44,621 bases of DNA from Candidatus Poribacteria bacterium WGA-3G (GTDB lineage Bacteria > Poribacteria > WGA-4E > WGA-3G), in the NCBI GenBank assembly GCA_000406005.1, contig ASZN01000020.1, positions 1-44,621 of the forward strand. Direction: 5' to 3'. Every line of letters begins with the position of its first letter. The first letter of the stretch is position 1. The translations under genes were made by a program, and so were the position numbers. The notes below the pieces were generated by a model. That model saw nothing but the letters and a program-made list of their open reading frames with translations, searched no databases and had not been told where the DNA came from. Shown here one piece after another: positions 16,684 through 24,451 of this stretch.

Positions 16684-17379
16684 ATGAAAATTATATGGGT
16701 ATTAGCAGGATTTGTGTTGATGATAGCCTATGCTATTATCGGCACGAGCAACATGGTACAGGCGGAGGAAGTCTTGGGAACAGGAACGGATTCACTAATC
16801 GGCGGAGACCTAACCGACCCAGAAGACGATGGTGAACCTGAATCAGATGACGGTTACGATGCCATTTTCTCAGCCAACGATGAACCCGGATTCGCGGGCG
16901 GCGAATTTGCGTTTAACGTCTTCGATAACCGCCTTGGCCCCAGCAATGACAAATGGTGCTGCGGACGTGGCGGCGGCATCCCAGATGAAGGTCTACACGT
17001 GACAGCTGAGTTTGAGGAGCAGTACGCATTGACACACTTCACCGTATCTTCAGCGAACGATGTTCCTGCGAGAGACCCTACAGTGTGGGAAGTTCAGGGG
17101 TCGAACGACGGCGAGGATTTTGAGACTATCTTTGCTCACGACGGGGATAGCTTTTGGGATCAGCGACTACAAGTCGTCCTTTTTGAGGCAGGCGAAGATT
17201 ACGACGTTCAAAAAACCGGGTATAGTTTTTTTCGGCATGTCACTTTTGACACCGCATCGAACCCGGCTGGCGCGTACTTTCAAATTGGCGAAATTGAGTT
17301 CTTCGGCGATGATAGTTATCCAGTAGACCCTAAAACCAAGCTTACAACCACATGGGGACGCATCAAAAACGCCCGATAA
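16684..17379 (+). CDS. secreted discoidin-like (F5/8 type C) protein with KLTTTWG tag
   Basis: 231 residues. Signal peptide MKIIWVLAGFVLMIAYAIIG...VQA. The mature part has a galactose-binding/discoidin look: DGYDAIFSANDEPGFAGGEFAFNVFDNRLGPSNDKWCC, FEEQYALTHFTVSSANDVPARDPTVWEVQGSNDG, and a final IGEIEFFGDD strand. Such domains bind glycans or lipids on surfaces. The last 19 residues (17320-17379) are PVDPKTKLTTTWGRIK plus three, the shared tag. Start ATG 16684 is 9 bases after TAGGAGA; the TTG at 16675 overlaps that site and is less likely. The gene ends just before a bidirectional terminator. Confidence 0.82.
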   Translation: MKIIWVLAGFVLMIAYAIIGTSNMVQAEEVLGTGTDSLIGGDLTDPEDDGEPESDDGYDAIFSANDEPGFAGGEFAFNVFDNRLGPSNDKWCCGRGGGIPDEGLHVTAEFEEQYALTHFTVSSANDVPARDPTVWEVQGSNDGEDFETIFAHDGDSFWDQRLQVVLFEAGEDYDVQKTGYSFFRHVTFDTASNPAGAYFQIGEIEFFGDDSYPVDPKTKLTTTWGRIKNAR

Positions 17380-17401
17380 GTGCAAATATCAGACATTTTC
17401 T

Positions 17402-17444
17402 AAAACGGCTTGAATCAAGTAATAACTTGGTTTGAGCCGTTTTT
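17402..17444. terminator. bidirectional rho-independent terminator
   Basis: A stem of about 16 bases (AAACGGCTTGAATCAAG against CTTGGTTTGAGCCGTT, with G-U pairs) and a 6-base loop has T-runs on both sides. It sits exactly between the convergent discoidin and methyltransferase genes and would serve both. Confidence 0.85.
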
Positions 17445-18880
17445 CACCTTTTTCTCCAGACATATACGCATTTCCGAAGTGGTGCGCGCCCATACGTCCC
17501 CATCTGCTGGCTGCTATTTCCTTTTTTGCCGGGGACAACAAGAATATTTTCTACCTCAAAACCGAGAGACCGCGCGATGTCGGATAAAATCGTGTCAACG
17601 GAGATGCTCACCCCCGCATAACGCACATTGTCGTTTACCATAAAGAGGCGCGCATTTGGCTTCAAAACGCGGGCACACTCACCGATAACACACGCCATCT
17701 CCGAAAAATATCCGCGAACCATTCTGGGGATACTACTGTTGTTTAAATTACCAGATGCTTTTTCATGTCCAAGATAGGCGTATATTGCTTGTAACAGTTT
17801 TTGCTGGTTGGCTGCTTCTATGAACGGTGTCCACTGCGGACAGATTTTCAGAAGATCCTTTTCTCGATTTTCCACAGTACAACTGAGCATTTCTTGTCGT
17901 AAACCGGAAACTTCTGCCTGTGTCAATCCCAACATCGCAAGTTCAAGGGCATAAGTCCGCGTGTAATCGTAACGGTTACAATACGGAGGCGAAGTCATAA
18001 CTGCACCGTAGGCAGCTGCTTCAAGCGTCGGCAGAATTTCAAGACATGAACCGTTGAATAATTTAATATCCTTCACTGTCCGTTTATTTGGGAAAAGTGT
18101 CAGAGGGGTCTCAATGTCGCGGATATCCGACAAAATTTCTTTGAGTTTGGCGGTTATGGCAGCATCAAAAGCGAGGATTTTACCTTTGTCGAAAGCCTTT
18201 GTCCCAGGTCGTTTTCTACCTGAGCGCGCATCCCAACGCAAATATTGTCCATCTTTTCGGGTGTAACTGATGCCTTCTAAAATACACAGTAGTGCGAATT
18301 GCAGAATAGTCTGGATTTTCTCATTTTCCTGCGGGAGTGCCCCTCTATACCTTTCGATTGCCTCTACTGTTTTTTGTGGATAGGCATTCTCTGTGATTCG
18401 GATTGTACTGAATGACACCCTCTCTGGGCATTCCTTCCAAGGAAGAGAGGTTATCCAATGCTCAAGCGTAGCGAGATCATCTGATGACATTTCTCTTTCC
18501 GACAAAAGGCGTGCATGAATAATCTCTTGACCGATAGGCAACAATTCTATACCATCAGCAGGGATTCCTTGCGAACTTGCCGCAAACAAGGTTGTGCCTA
18601 TCCCAGCAAACGGATCAAGCACCTTTCCTGATATTTGTCCGTCGTAACTACCGAGAAAATATTCAACAAGGCTCGCTGAGAAGGCTTCTTTGTATTTATA
18701 CCAATTGTAGGCGGGTTTGTCTTTATTTCCCTGAAAACTGACAATTTTCCGAGATAGAAATGGGGTTACCGCAAATTGTGCATTGAAGTCTTCAGTGAGT
18801 TCAGCATCAAGCGCGGCGATCTTTTCACGCAGTTCGGCACTCTCTGATTTCGATCTATCGTTTTCAGGTGTCACAAGCAT
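17444..18880 (-). CDS. DNA methyltransferase with TSPPY motif (N4-cytosine type)
   Basis: 478 residues. SAM motif I VLDPFAGIGTT at 87-97 and catalytic motif IV TSPPY at 296-300, about 200 residues apart with I before IV. TSPPY favours N4-cytosine methylation. The N-terminus (SRKIVSFQGNKDKPAYNWYKYKEAFS) and the spacer between I and IV are typical of large stand-alone MTases. No restriction partner is adjacent. It starts 2 bases after the stop of the epimerase gene upstream and shares its transcript, an odd pairing that suggests insertion of the modification gene into a metabolic operon. The terminator at its 3' end is shared with the opposite gene. Confidence 0.85.
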   Translation of the reverse strand: MLVTPENDRSKSESAELREKIAALDAELTEDFNAQFAVTPFLSRKIVSFQGNKDKPAYNWYKYKEAFSASLVEYFLGSYDGQISGKVLDPFAGIGTTLFAASSQGIPADGIELLPIGQEIIHARLLSEREMSSDDLATLEHWITSLPWKECPERVSFSTIRITENAYPQKTVEAIERYRGALPQENEKIQTILQFALLCILEGISYTRKDGQYLRWDARSGRKRPGTKAFDKGKILAFDAAITAKLKEILSDIRDIETPLTLFPNKRTVKDIKLFNGSCLEILPTLEAAAYGAVMTSPPYCNRYDYTRTYALELAMLGLTQAEVSGLRQEMLSCTVENREKDLLKICPQWTPFIEAANQQKLLQAIYAYLGHEKASGNLNNSSIPRMVRGYFSEMACVIGECARVLKPNARLFMVNDNVRYAGVSISVDTILSDIARSLGFEVENILVVPGKKGNSSQQMGTYGRAPLRKCVYVWRKR

Positions 18881-18882
18881 CT

Positions 18883-19650
18883 TTACACATCACCACTGGG
18901 GATTTCTGGCCAGTTGTGCTCCGGTGAATATCCCAAATCATCTGCTGCCTGTTGCCACGAAAAACGGGAATCCGCACGTCCAGCGACAGCGTTATACGCT
19001 CCATACTTTACCGTTTCCGTCTCAATCGCACGAGCGACACACTGCGCAACATCCCTCGGATCCACATAAACGAACCAAGGGTCTGTTACAACATCAGGGG
19101 CTGCCGGACCAGGGTTTTGTCCATCGCCAGCGATAACCCCTGGTCGGACATGAATTACATCTAATCCGTGTGCCTGATGATACGCCGCACCGATCTGTTC
19201 ACCGAGATACTTCGCCAGCGAATAGTAGATATCCCCGGGACCGAACTGAAAATCGTCATCGACTTCGTACGGTAGTTTCGCACTCGGAGCAGGATGGCAC
19301 GCCGAGATACTCGAAATATTCACCAATCTCCGAACGCCTCGCTGGACACAGGCTTCCGCGACGTTCCATGTCCCTTTCACCATCACATCCGCAAATAACG
19401 TGGCAGGTTTATCCGACCGTCCTCGTACCAAGGCAACGAGATGCACAACAGCATCCTGATCCACACACGCAGCCTCAATTTCAGAGGCGTTTGTCACATC
19501 CGCCTTGATAAAAGTCGTATTCTCAGGTATACGCTCCGGTTCAACGATGTCGGTGAGTGTCAACTGGTAGGTACCGTGCAGCCGATCAATGATAAATCGT
19601 GCTAAATATCCACTCGCCCCGGTAATCAAGACTTTTTCAATGGTTGCCAT
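18883..19650 (-). CDS. NAD(P)-dependent epimerase/dehydratase (SDR family)
   Basis: 255 residues. Rossmann motif GASGYLA at residues 11-17, DIVEPERIP after beta-2, DQDAVVHLVALVRG, and the active-site YYSLAKYLGE (Tyr-x-x-x-Lys) with ISSISA before it. This is an extended SDR of the NAD-dependent epimerase/dehydratase class, acting on a sugar nucleotide or similar substrate that cannot be named from sequence. The product is shorter than typical UDP-glucose epimerases (about 330), so the substrate-binding C-terminal part is reduced. It lies between the ArsC-like gene (22 bases upstream) and the methyltransferase (2 bases downstream), all on the minus strand. Confidence 0.85.
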   Translation of the reverse strand: MATIEKVLITGASGYLARFIIDRLHGTYQLTLTDIVEPERIPENTTFIKADVTNASEIEAACVDQDAVVHLVALVRGRSDKPATLFADVMVKGTWNVAEACVQRGVRRLVNISSISACHPAPSAKLPYEVDDDFQFGPGDIYYSLAKYLGEQIGAAYHQAHGLDVIHVRPGVIAGDGQNPGPAAPDVVTDPWFVYVDPRDVAQCVARAIETETVKYGAYNAVAGRADSRFSWQQAADDLGYSPEHNWPEIPSGDV

Positions 19651-19671
19651 CAGTTTTCGTCCTCGTAGAAT

Positions 19672-20010
19672 TTAGACGAACGGTGGATTCTCATAAAGTG
19701 CCACATTGTAGCCGACAAAAAAGACATCCCCGCTCTGGACCGTCGGTGCACGCAGACTGCCACTACGACCGAGAACGGCTCTCAAAATAGGTTCTTGTGT
19801 ATCCTCAGACGGCACGAAAGTTTCAACGCGCCTCCCTTTTGCGACAACAACCTGCTTCGCACTGCCCATTAAAGTCCACACCGCTTCGGCATCCATCCGC
19901 TCTTTGCGAGCATCCGTACGATTTTCCGCTTGTACATTGTGTGTGTCAAGAAACTCTTGCACTTTTTTACATGAGTTTCAGCTGTTCCGAAAATAGATCC
20001 AATCTATCAT
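19672..20010 (-). CDS. ArsC-family selenoprotein, UGA-encoded Sec at residue 11
   Basis: Conventional gene finding would start at the GTG at 19962 (96 residues), which lacks the redox motif. Reading upstream in frame through one TGA (19978-19980) gives an ATG at 20010 with AAGGA before it. The N-terminus becomes MIDWIYFRNS-U-NSCKKVQEFL, a thioredoxin-fold start with U-x-x-C exactly where ArsC/Spx-like proteins have their CxxC. The rest (TDARKERMDAEAVWTLMGSAKQVVVAKGRRVETF...GRSGSLRAPTVQSGDVFFVGYN) matches the ArsC-like thioredoxin family that includes known selenoproteins. 112 residues. A hairpin follows the UGA (separate entry). Alternative: a nonsense-mutated Cys version. It probably acts as a cytoplasmic thiol/selenol oxidoreductase. 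Confidence 0.8.
19950..19979 (-). promoter_or_regulatory. candidate bacterial SECIS hairpin after the UGA
   Basis: GAAACTC (19979-19973, starting inside the UGA) pairs perfectly with GAGTTTC (19956-19950). Inside the 16-base loop a further 4 pairs (UGUA/UGCA, one G-U) leave an AAAAAG apical loop. Bacterial SECIS elements lie directly 3' of the UGA in the coding region. The UGA-to-loop distance is on the short side, so this is supportive but not decisive. Confidence 0.55.
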
Positions 20011-20117
20011 TTTTTTAATTTTCCTTGCGGTTCGGTGAAGCGGATTAGAGACTTCAAGTGCTTTCCCGTATATCCGCTTTCCACTTCGTTCCAAGCTTCG
20101 CGTTTTTCTAATTTACC

Positions 20118-21125
20118 TTATAGGTCCTCCACGTGAACAAATCTGCCGGTGTTGCGGCTCTGGACCGCAGCATCGATCAGCGCAAGCGTCTCGACTGCAT
20201 CGGCAAAAGGCGACCGGATGAGCGTCCGGTCACCGGTTTCAATGGCGTGCAACCACGCGCCCGTTTTATCTAACCCTAAACTGTTCTCACCAACGACCGG
20301 TTCGTTGACGATCTCGCCGTTAAGGTAGCCGTGAATGGTATTGTCTATCATATTCGCGTGTAGCCGCAGATGCGGTCCGAGAACCTCAACTTCAAAACAG
20401 AATTTTTCTGTGCCACAATGGTTCGTATGTGTCCCGAAAACGCCGTTATCTAATTGATACGTCATCTGTATGGCGTTTTCCGCATCGAATTCCGTCCGCT
20501 CCAACGCCATGTTTTTCGTCGCCAGTGCATGCGCCTGCACCGGTTTCGGGTTCCCCATAACGAACCGCGCGCAATCCAATACATGCACCGCCTGTTCCGG
20601 TAAGGGGCCCCCACTAATCTCAGACTTCAGAAACCACAACGGCATTCTGAATGTGAGGTAATAATCAATCGTACACACCGTCCGAACGAGATGTATCGTC
20701 TCTGTAGCGATTAACGTCTTCAACCGTTCATAGAGCGGATGGTAACGGAGTTGGAACCCAACAGCGGCGATAACACCCGCTTCCTCAATGCACGCGAGGC
20801 ACCTCCGACCTTCAGCCATATTCAAGGCAGGCGGTTTTTCGACCAACATCGGAATACCGCGATCGCACGCCATCTGAATCGGCTCAAAACGGACAGGTGG
20901 TGGTGTCGTGACCACCACCCCATCCATCTCTACATCAAAAAACGCACCCAAGTCAGCAGTGGCGAGTGCCGTGTCGGTATCCGTCGCAAGTTCACGTGCT
21001 GCATCAAGCCGTACATCATGCACCGCAACGACACGTCCACCGTAGTCGGTTACCGCTTTATGGTGATGACCGCCCATACGTCCCGCACCGATAATGCCTA
21101 TCGCTAACGGTTTTTCAGAGTTCAT
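20118..21125 (-). CDS. Gfo/Idh/MocA family oxidoreductase
   Basis: 335 residues. N-terminal NAD(P)-binding Rossmann motif GIIGAGRMGGHHH, then DGVVVTTPPPVRFEPIQMACDRG and the family motif VEKPPALNMAEG with its catalytic-region lysine. FQLRYHP and GGPLPEQAVHVLDCARFVMG follow in the C-terminal alpha/beta domain, and the protein ends in the LALIDAAVQS helix. It oxidises or reduces a sugar or cyclitol not identifiable from sequence. ATG 21125 overlaps the stop of the preceding secreted-protein gene (ATGA), showing translational coupling; a GTG at 21146 is an alternative. The coupling to secreted glycan-binding-like proteins suggests an operon for using an extracellular carbohydrate (inference). 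Confidence 0.9.
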   Translation of the reverse strand: MNSEKPLAIGIIGAGRMGGHHHKAVTDYGGRVVAVHDVRLDAARELATDTDTALATADLGAFFDVEMDGVVVTTPPPVRFEPIQMACDRGIPMLVEKPPALNMAEGRRCLACIEEAGVIAAVGFQLRYHPLYERLKTLIATETIHLVRTVCTIDYYLTFRMPLWFLKSEISGGPLPEQAVHVLDCARFVMGNPKPVQAHALATKNMALERTEFDAENAIQMTYQLDNGVFGTHTNHCGTEKFCFEVEVLGPHLRLHANMIDNTIHGYLNGEIVNEPVVGENSLGLDKTGAWLHAIETGDRTLIRSPFADAVETLALIDAAVQSRNTGRFVHVEDL

Positions 21126-21841
21126 TGTGTTTTGAGATTTCCCCACGTTATCGTGAGTTTGCCTTTCGATTCAACCGGCGTTGGATCGAAGTTAGGGGTA
21201 ACAATGATGATGTTATCGTACTGTGCGTGTTCACCAGCCCGATCGCCGCCGGACATCCGGAAACCGATTTTGCCTTGCGCGTGTGCACTCTCAGAATCTG
21301 TCCATTCGCTCACGAGTGTCAGGTCACCTACTGCACCACCGACGGGCCCAATGTACGCTTTGAAATTGTGCTTCCGTACCTCAAACTTGATTCGATACCA
21401 GACGTTCTGTTCCCGGTCCACGCCATCTTCAAAAGCACCGGGTTCCGCCGCCCACGAACCGCCGATTCTTCGGTGCCACCGGATATGTTGCGGTGTATGC
21501 CCGGAACCCGCGGTTGAGACTTGGTGCATGTAGATATTATTACCGTCCGTTCCGTGGAAGACAAAACCTGTAAGTCCGGCATCCAGGGTCCTGAAATCGG
21601 CGTAATAGTCGAAATCTTCCGGGAAATCATCAACGCTAAGTCCAACGCCACCGCCCCAGACATCGAGTACTTTTTCACCCAGGACATCGTGGCCTTCAGA
21701 ATTATCCTCAATCACCCATGTTCCGAGTGCTGCCCATTTGGCTTCGTCAATGTTTCCGCTCTCAAAATCGTCTTCAAACAGAACATCGGCGGAAACGGTT
21801 CCTACACACAGAATTAGCATCAAAAAGAGTGCGTATCGCAT
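21122..21841 (-). CDS. secreted jelly-roll (DUF1080/LamG-like) protein A with KLTITWG tag
   Basis: 239 residues. Signal peptide MRYALFLMLILCVGTVSA, then FEDDFESGNIDEAKWAALGTWVIEDN, the opening of concanavalin-like DUF1080-type domains. Later come GFVFHGTDGNNIYMHQVSTA, PQHIRWHRRIGG, WYRIKFEVRKHNFKAYIG and GKIGFRMSGGDRAGEHAQYDNIIIVTP. The domain is probably a glycan-binding or glycosidase-like jelly roll; catalytic residues cannot be assigned. It is a close paralogue of the next gene upstream. The tail is PVESKGKLTITWGNLK (21122-21178). Strong AAGGAG site; the ATG is 9 bases downstream. Its stop overlaps the Gfo/Idh start. Confidence 0.85.
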   Translation of the reverse strand: MRYALFLMLILCVGTVSADVLFEDDFESGNIDEAKWAALGTWVIEDNSEGHDVLGEKVLDVWGGGVGLSVDDFPEDFDYYADFRTLDAGLTGFVFHGTDGNNIYMHQVSTAGSGHTPQHIRWHRRIGGSWAAEPGAFEDGVDREQNVWYRIKFEVRKHNFKAYIGPVGGAVGDLTLVSEWTDSESAHAQGKIGFRMSGGDRAGEHAQYDNIIIVTPNFDPTPVESKGKLTITWGNLKTQ

Positions 21842-21891
21842 CTTTTGCTTTTCTCCTTTTTTTTATTTTGAGGCATTTTTACCTCGTTTAT

Positions 21892-21948
21892 GTGCGCTGC
21901 GCTGTAGGACGTTGTTTTGTACATCCATGTTAAGATATAGTGCGCTGC
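21892..21948. repeat. short direct repeat GTGCGCTGCGC
   Basis: GTGCGCTGCGC occurs twice about 45 bases apart in the 140-base gap between the two paralogous secreted-protein genes. Nothing else was recognised in the gap. Approximate bounds. Confidence 0.35.
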
Positions 21949-21981
21949 GCGAAAGTTGGTATCAAACAGTTATTTACTACC

Positions 21982-22731
21982 TTATTTCTTCAGTCTTCCC
22001 CACATCACAGCAAGTTTATCTTTGGGTTCAACGGGAAAGATATCAAATCCGGGTGTAGCGACAACAACGTTATCGTACTGTGCGTGTTCACCAGCACGGT
22101 TTCCGCCAGACATTCGGAAACCAATTTTCCCTTGTTCAAACGATTTCGCACTATCAGTCCACTCGCTCACGAGTGCAAGATCTGCATCTTCCACGCCAAC
22201 ATCACCGAGGTATGCCTTAAATTTGTAGCTCTTGCGCACCTCAAACTTGACGCGGTACCAGACATTCTGGTCCCGATTCTCTTTATCAACGAACGCACCA
22301 GGTTCCGCAGTCCAACCTCCGCCGACTCTTCGGTGCCACCGGATATGTTGCGGTGTGTGTCCAGAACCTGCCGTTGAGACTTGGTGCATATAGATGTTAT
22401 TGCCATCTGCCCCGTGGAAAACAAACCCTGTGAGTCCGCCCTCCATGGTTTTGAAATCGGCATAATAGTCAAATTCTTCGGGAAAATCGTCAGCACTGAG
22501 ACCGACACCACCGCCCCATACGTCAAGCACTTTTTTGCCGAGGACATCGTGCTTGTCTTCGTTGTTCTCAACGATCCAGCTGCCTTGGGGTGTCCATTTT
22601 CCCTCGTCAATTTTTCCACTCTCAAAATCGTCCTGAAACAAAATCTCAGCATAACCGTTGCCGACACACAGCATCAGTATAGCCATCAGTATTATTTGCC
22701 ACGTGTAGGCTTTTATACCTGCATATTGCAT
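21982..22731 (-). CDS. secreted jelly-roll (DUF1080/LamG-like) protein B with KLAVMWG tag
   Basis: 249 residues, paralogue of the gene at 21122: it shares FQDDFESGKIDEGKW, DVLGKKVLDVWGGGVGLSADDFPEEFDYYADF, GFVFHGADGNNIYMHQVSTAG and the RMSGGNRAGEHAQYDN end. A tandem duplication is the simplest origin. Differences concentrate in the signal peptide (QIILMAILMLCVGNGYA) and the PVEPKDKLAVMWGRLK tail (21982-22035). ATG 22731 is preceded by GAGGGAA at correct spacing; an in-frame ATG 13 codons earlier (22770) has no such site. A paralogue kept side by side suggests slightly different ligands. Confidence 0.85.
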   Translation of the reverse strand: MQYAGIKAYTWQIILMAILMLCVGNGYAEILFQDDFESGKIDEGKWTPQGSWIVENNEDKHDVLGKKVLDVWGGGVGLSADDFPEEFDYYADFKTMEGGLTGFVFHGADGNNIYMHQVSTAGSGHTPQHIRWHRRVGGGWTAEPGAFVDKENRDQNVWYRVKFEVRKSYKFKAYLGDVGVEDADLALVSEWTDSAKSFEQGKIGFRMSGGNRAGEHAQYDNVVVATPGFDIFPVEPKDKLAVMWGRLKK

Positions 22732-22788
22732 TTGGGTTCCCTCGTGTTTTGCAGGCGAGGTTGAAAACACCGCCTACAATAAACAGTA

Positions 22789-23502
22789 TTACTCTATTTT
22801 TATCTCTGCCCATGTTGTCGTCAGCTTCGCGGTCGGATCAACAGCCATAGGATCCCTTCCGCCGTAAATCTCGAGTTCGTCAATCCGCGCGCCACCGTTC
22901 GTTCGGATATGGATGCGAAGCCAACGCGCTTCTACATCATCAAAAGTGAATTCAGTCGTCTCACTGACTGGATCCCCTTTGTGCGTGTAGACTTTCTCCC
23001 ATGTATTCGCTTCGGAATCCGGGTCAGCCTTCGTTGTTGCGACAAGGACATCGAAATCCACTGCCATCCTGTCAAGAAAACCTTGTGAATGATCGCTCCC
23101 AAAAATAATACGGTTCACAGTGGCGACATCGCCGATATCAACTTGTGCCCAACCCGGTATTGTGCCGATAATCCAGCTTCGGCAGTTGTTATAGAAACCG
23201 TCGTTGAGATATTCCGTGCAGTGCCGTTGCGGACACCAACCCGCTATCTGAGAAGATGCCTCCGCTTTCGCATCTTTCAAAAGTGCCAAGTTCGGTTCAT
23301 CGTCTCGAACTGTCGGCACGAATTCGGGGCCCGGTTTACCGCCAGCCTCACAAGCGTCCGTTGCAGCTTTGACGTCTTGTTCCTTGAATTCGTAGCGTCC
23401 AAACTTCTCAGGTCCCTGATCTTCATCATGAACTGCGAAGACAGCAGGCGTACTGATTAGCACCGCTATCATCACAAACCACCCATAATCTATCCATCTC
23501 AT
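22789..23502 (-). CDS. secreted discoidin (F5/8 type C) protein with KLTTTWA tag
   Basis: 237 residues. Signal peptide IAVLISTPAVFA. The mature domain reads NLALLKDAKAEASSQIAGWC, YLNDGFYNNCRSWIIGTIPGWAQVDIGDVATVNRIIFGSD, VDFDVLVATTK, EFTFDDVEARWLRIHIRTNGG and IDELEIYGG, a classic discoidin/galactose-binding fold with the ARW-RI and IDELE strands. The tail is AVDPTAKLTTTWAEIK (22789-22845), the most divergent of the five tags (A for P, A for G). First gene of the minus-strand series; GGAGGAA site 8 bases before ATG and a promoter at 23540-23568. Confidence 0.88.
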   Translation of the reverse strand: MRWIDYGWFVMIAVLISTPAVFAVHDEDQGPEKFGRYEFKEQDVKAATDACEAGGKPGPEFVPTVRDDEPNLALLKDAKAEASSQIAGWCPQRHCTEYLNDGFYNNCRSWIIGTIPGWAQVDIGDVATVNRIIFGSDHSQGFLDRMAVDFDVLVATTKADPDSEANTWEKVYTHKGDPVSETTEFTFDDVEARWLRIHIRTNGGARIDELEIYGGRDPMAVDPTAKLTTTWAEIKIE

Positions 23503-23539
23503 CGCACGTTCCTCCGTTTTCGAGGTTGTACTTGGTGCA

Positions 23540-23568
23540 AATATAACATAAATGGAAAATTATTGCAA
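23540..23568 (-). promoter_or_regulatory. sigma70-type promoter of the secreted-protein/Gfo-Idh operon
   Basis: On the minus strand TTGCAA (23568-23563), 17-base spacer and TATATT (23545-23540) lie about 40 bases before the discoidin ATG. Four to five matches per box with ideal spacing. Confidence 0.6.
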
Positions 23569-23677
23569 AAAATGGTGCGTCGGAGTTTCGCAACTGCGCG
23601 GTTTCCTAACCCACAAACGCGAAAAAAAGAACGGAAAAACCCAAATATCCCTCCAAAAAATGTCTAATTATATATTA

Positions 23678-23875
23678 GGTCATTCCAAAAAATATATGAA
23701 TTATTTAATATCATAAGTCCTGATGTAATAAAGCCTTAAAGCCTTGCCACCACTGGGTTTTTTGCATTAAAAAAACTTGACAAAAAACGGGTTTTTAATA
23801 TAATTCACTCAGGTGAATTCGGTTAAAAATTGGCGTCCGGCATTTCGGCACTTGCAGAATATGTCTAAGTTCTGT
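23678..23875 (+). promoter_or_regulatory. promoter/leader element, copy 1 (198 bp, shared with 29941-30138)
   Basis: Aligns without gaps to copy 2. The first 51 bases are identical and lie upstream of the promoter, so they may be a regulator site. Then come TTGACA, a 16-base spacer and TATAAT (about 23776-23803), and a leader in which nearly all differences are transitions. A stem GGCGT/ATGTC in the leader corresponds to GGCAT/ATGCC in copy 2: both changes keep pairing through G-U. A hairpin follows (TTCTGT...ACAGA). The nearest downstream gene is the PPC/dockerin gene at 24452. Confidence 0.7.
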
Positions 23876-24451
23876 CGAAATGTGACACAGAGAACCAATT
23901 GGATGTATGACCAGTCCAAATTAGGTAGCACACTGCGTAAAAATGCTACACGCGCATTTTTCTAAAACCTCGCGAAGGAACAACATGCAGAACTTATCAC
24001 TTGCCGTAAGAGATAATTTGCAGGTTTCTTTTATTGAGCAAAATAGCGACAAAGCCATCGGCTTCGCACGCAGTCTGGAAGGCGCGTATCCAAAACGCAC
24101 CTACAAAGGAAATCCCCGCGCGCCTCCCATGTAGAGGCTTACGAATATTCAACTTTCGCTTATCCATGTCAATCTGTTATCGGACGTGCCAATTTTGGAC
24201 ACTCTTATGAGTTTCGCCTATGTCCGCAGACATGCGTCATTTCCTCTTGCTTCCCACGTTGCCGTTTCCAGCAACGCAGTTAGAGTAAGATATACGGTGT
24301 TAGGTTCACCGAGTAGGAATTGAACCTACATTCTACTATTGTCTGTTGAAACGCACCCACAATCTTAGTTTAGGGGGTGGTACTAATTTCCGATGGCAGT
24401 ACACTTTTGCTTTTTGATTAATTACTACTACATTTTAAATGGAGAAATATC
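23876..24451. other. long leader/intergenic region with repeat fragments
   Basis: About 575 bases without a supported gene. A 63-codon frame at 23943-24134 is mostly a translated hairpin repeat (GGCGCGT 24081-24087 against ACGCACC 24095-24101, then CTACAAAGGAAA). A tRNA T-arm-like fragment lies on the minus strand at 24299-24336. If transcription starts at the promoter in copy 1, this would be an unusually long 5' leader for the gene at 24452. Confidence 0.5.
24303..24336 (-). other. tRNA 3'-half-like fragment
   Basis: Minus strand: GTAGG-TTCAATT-CCTAC fits a T-arm (T54, T55, C56, R57, A58, Y60; G53-C61 pair) followed by TCGGTGA-A-CC, like an acceptor strand with discriminator A and CC. No matching 5' acceptor, D-arm or anticodon arm was found upstream, so it is at best a tRNA remnant, such as an old attachment site. 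Confidence 0.3.

Noticed and set aside
23800..23875. Known riboswitch (c-di-GMP GEMM, cobalamin, SAM)
   Set aside because: None of the characteristic conserved cores I know is present, though some structure is likely.
23943..24134. 63-codon frame after promoter copy 1 as a small gene
   Set aside because: Its second half is the translated GGCGCGT hairpin repeat and there is no good ribosome site; composition is that of non-coding repeat DNA.
24280..24400. Complete tRNA gene on the minus strand
   Set aside because: Only the T-arm and 3' acceptor strand fit; no D-arm, anticodon arm or 5' acceptor partner was found.
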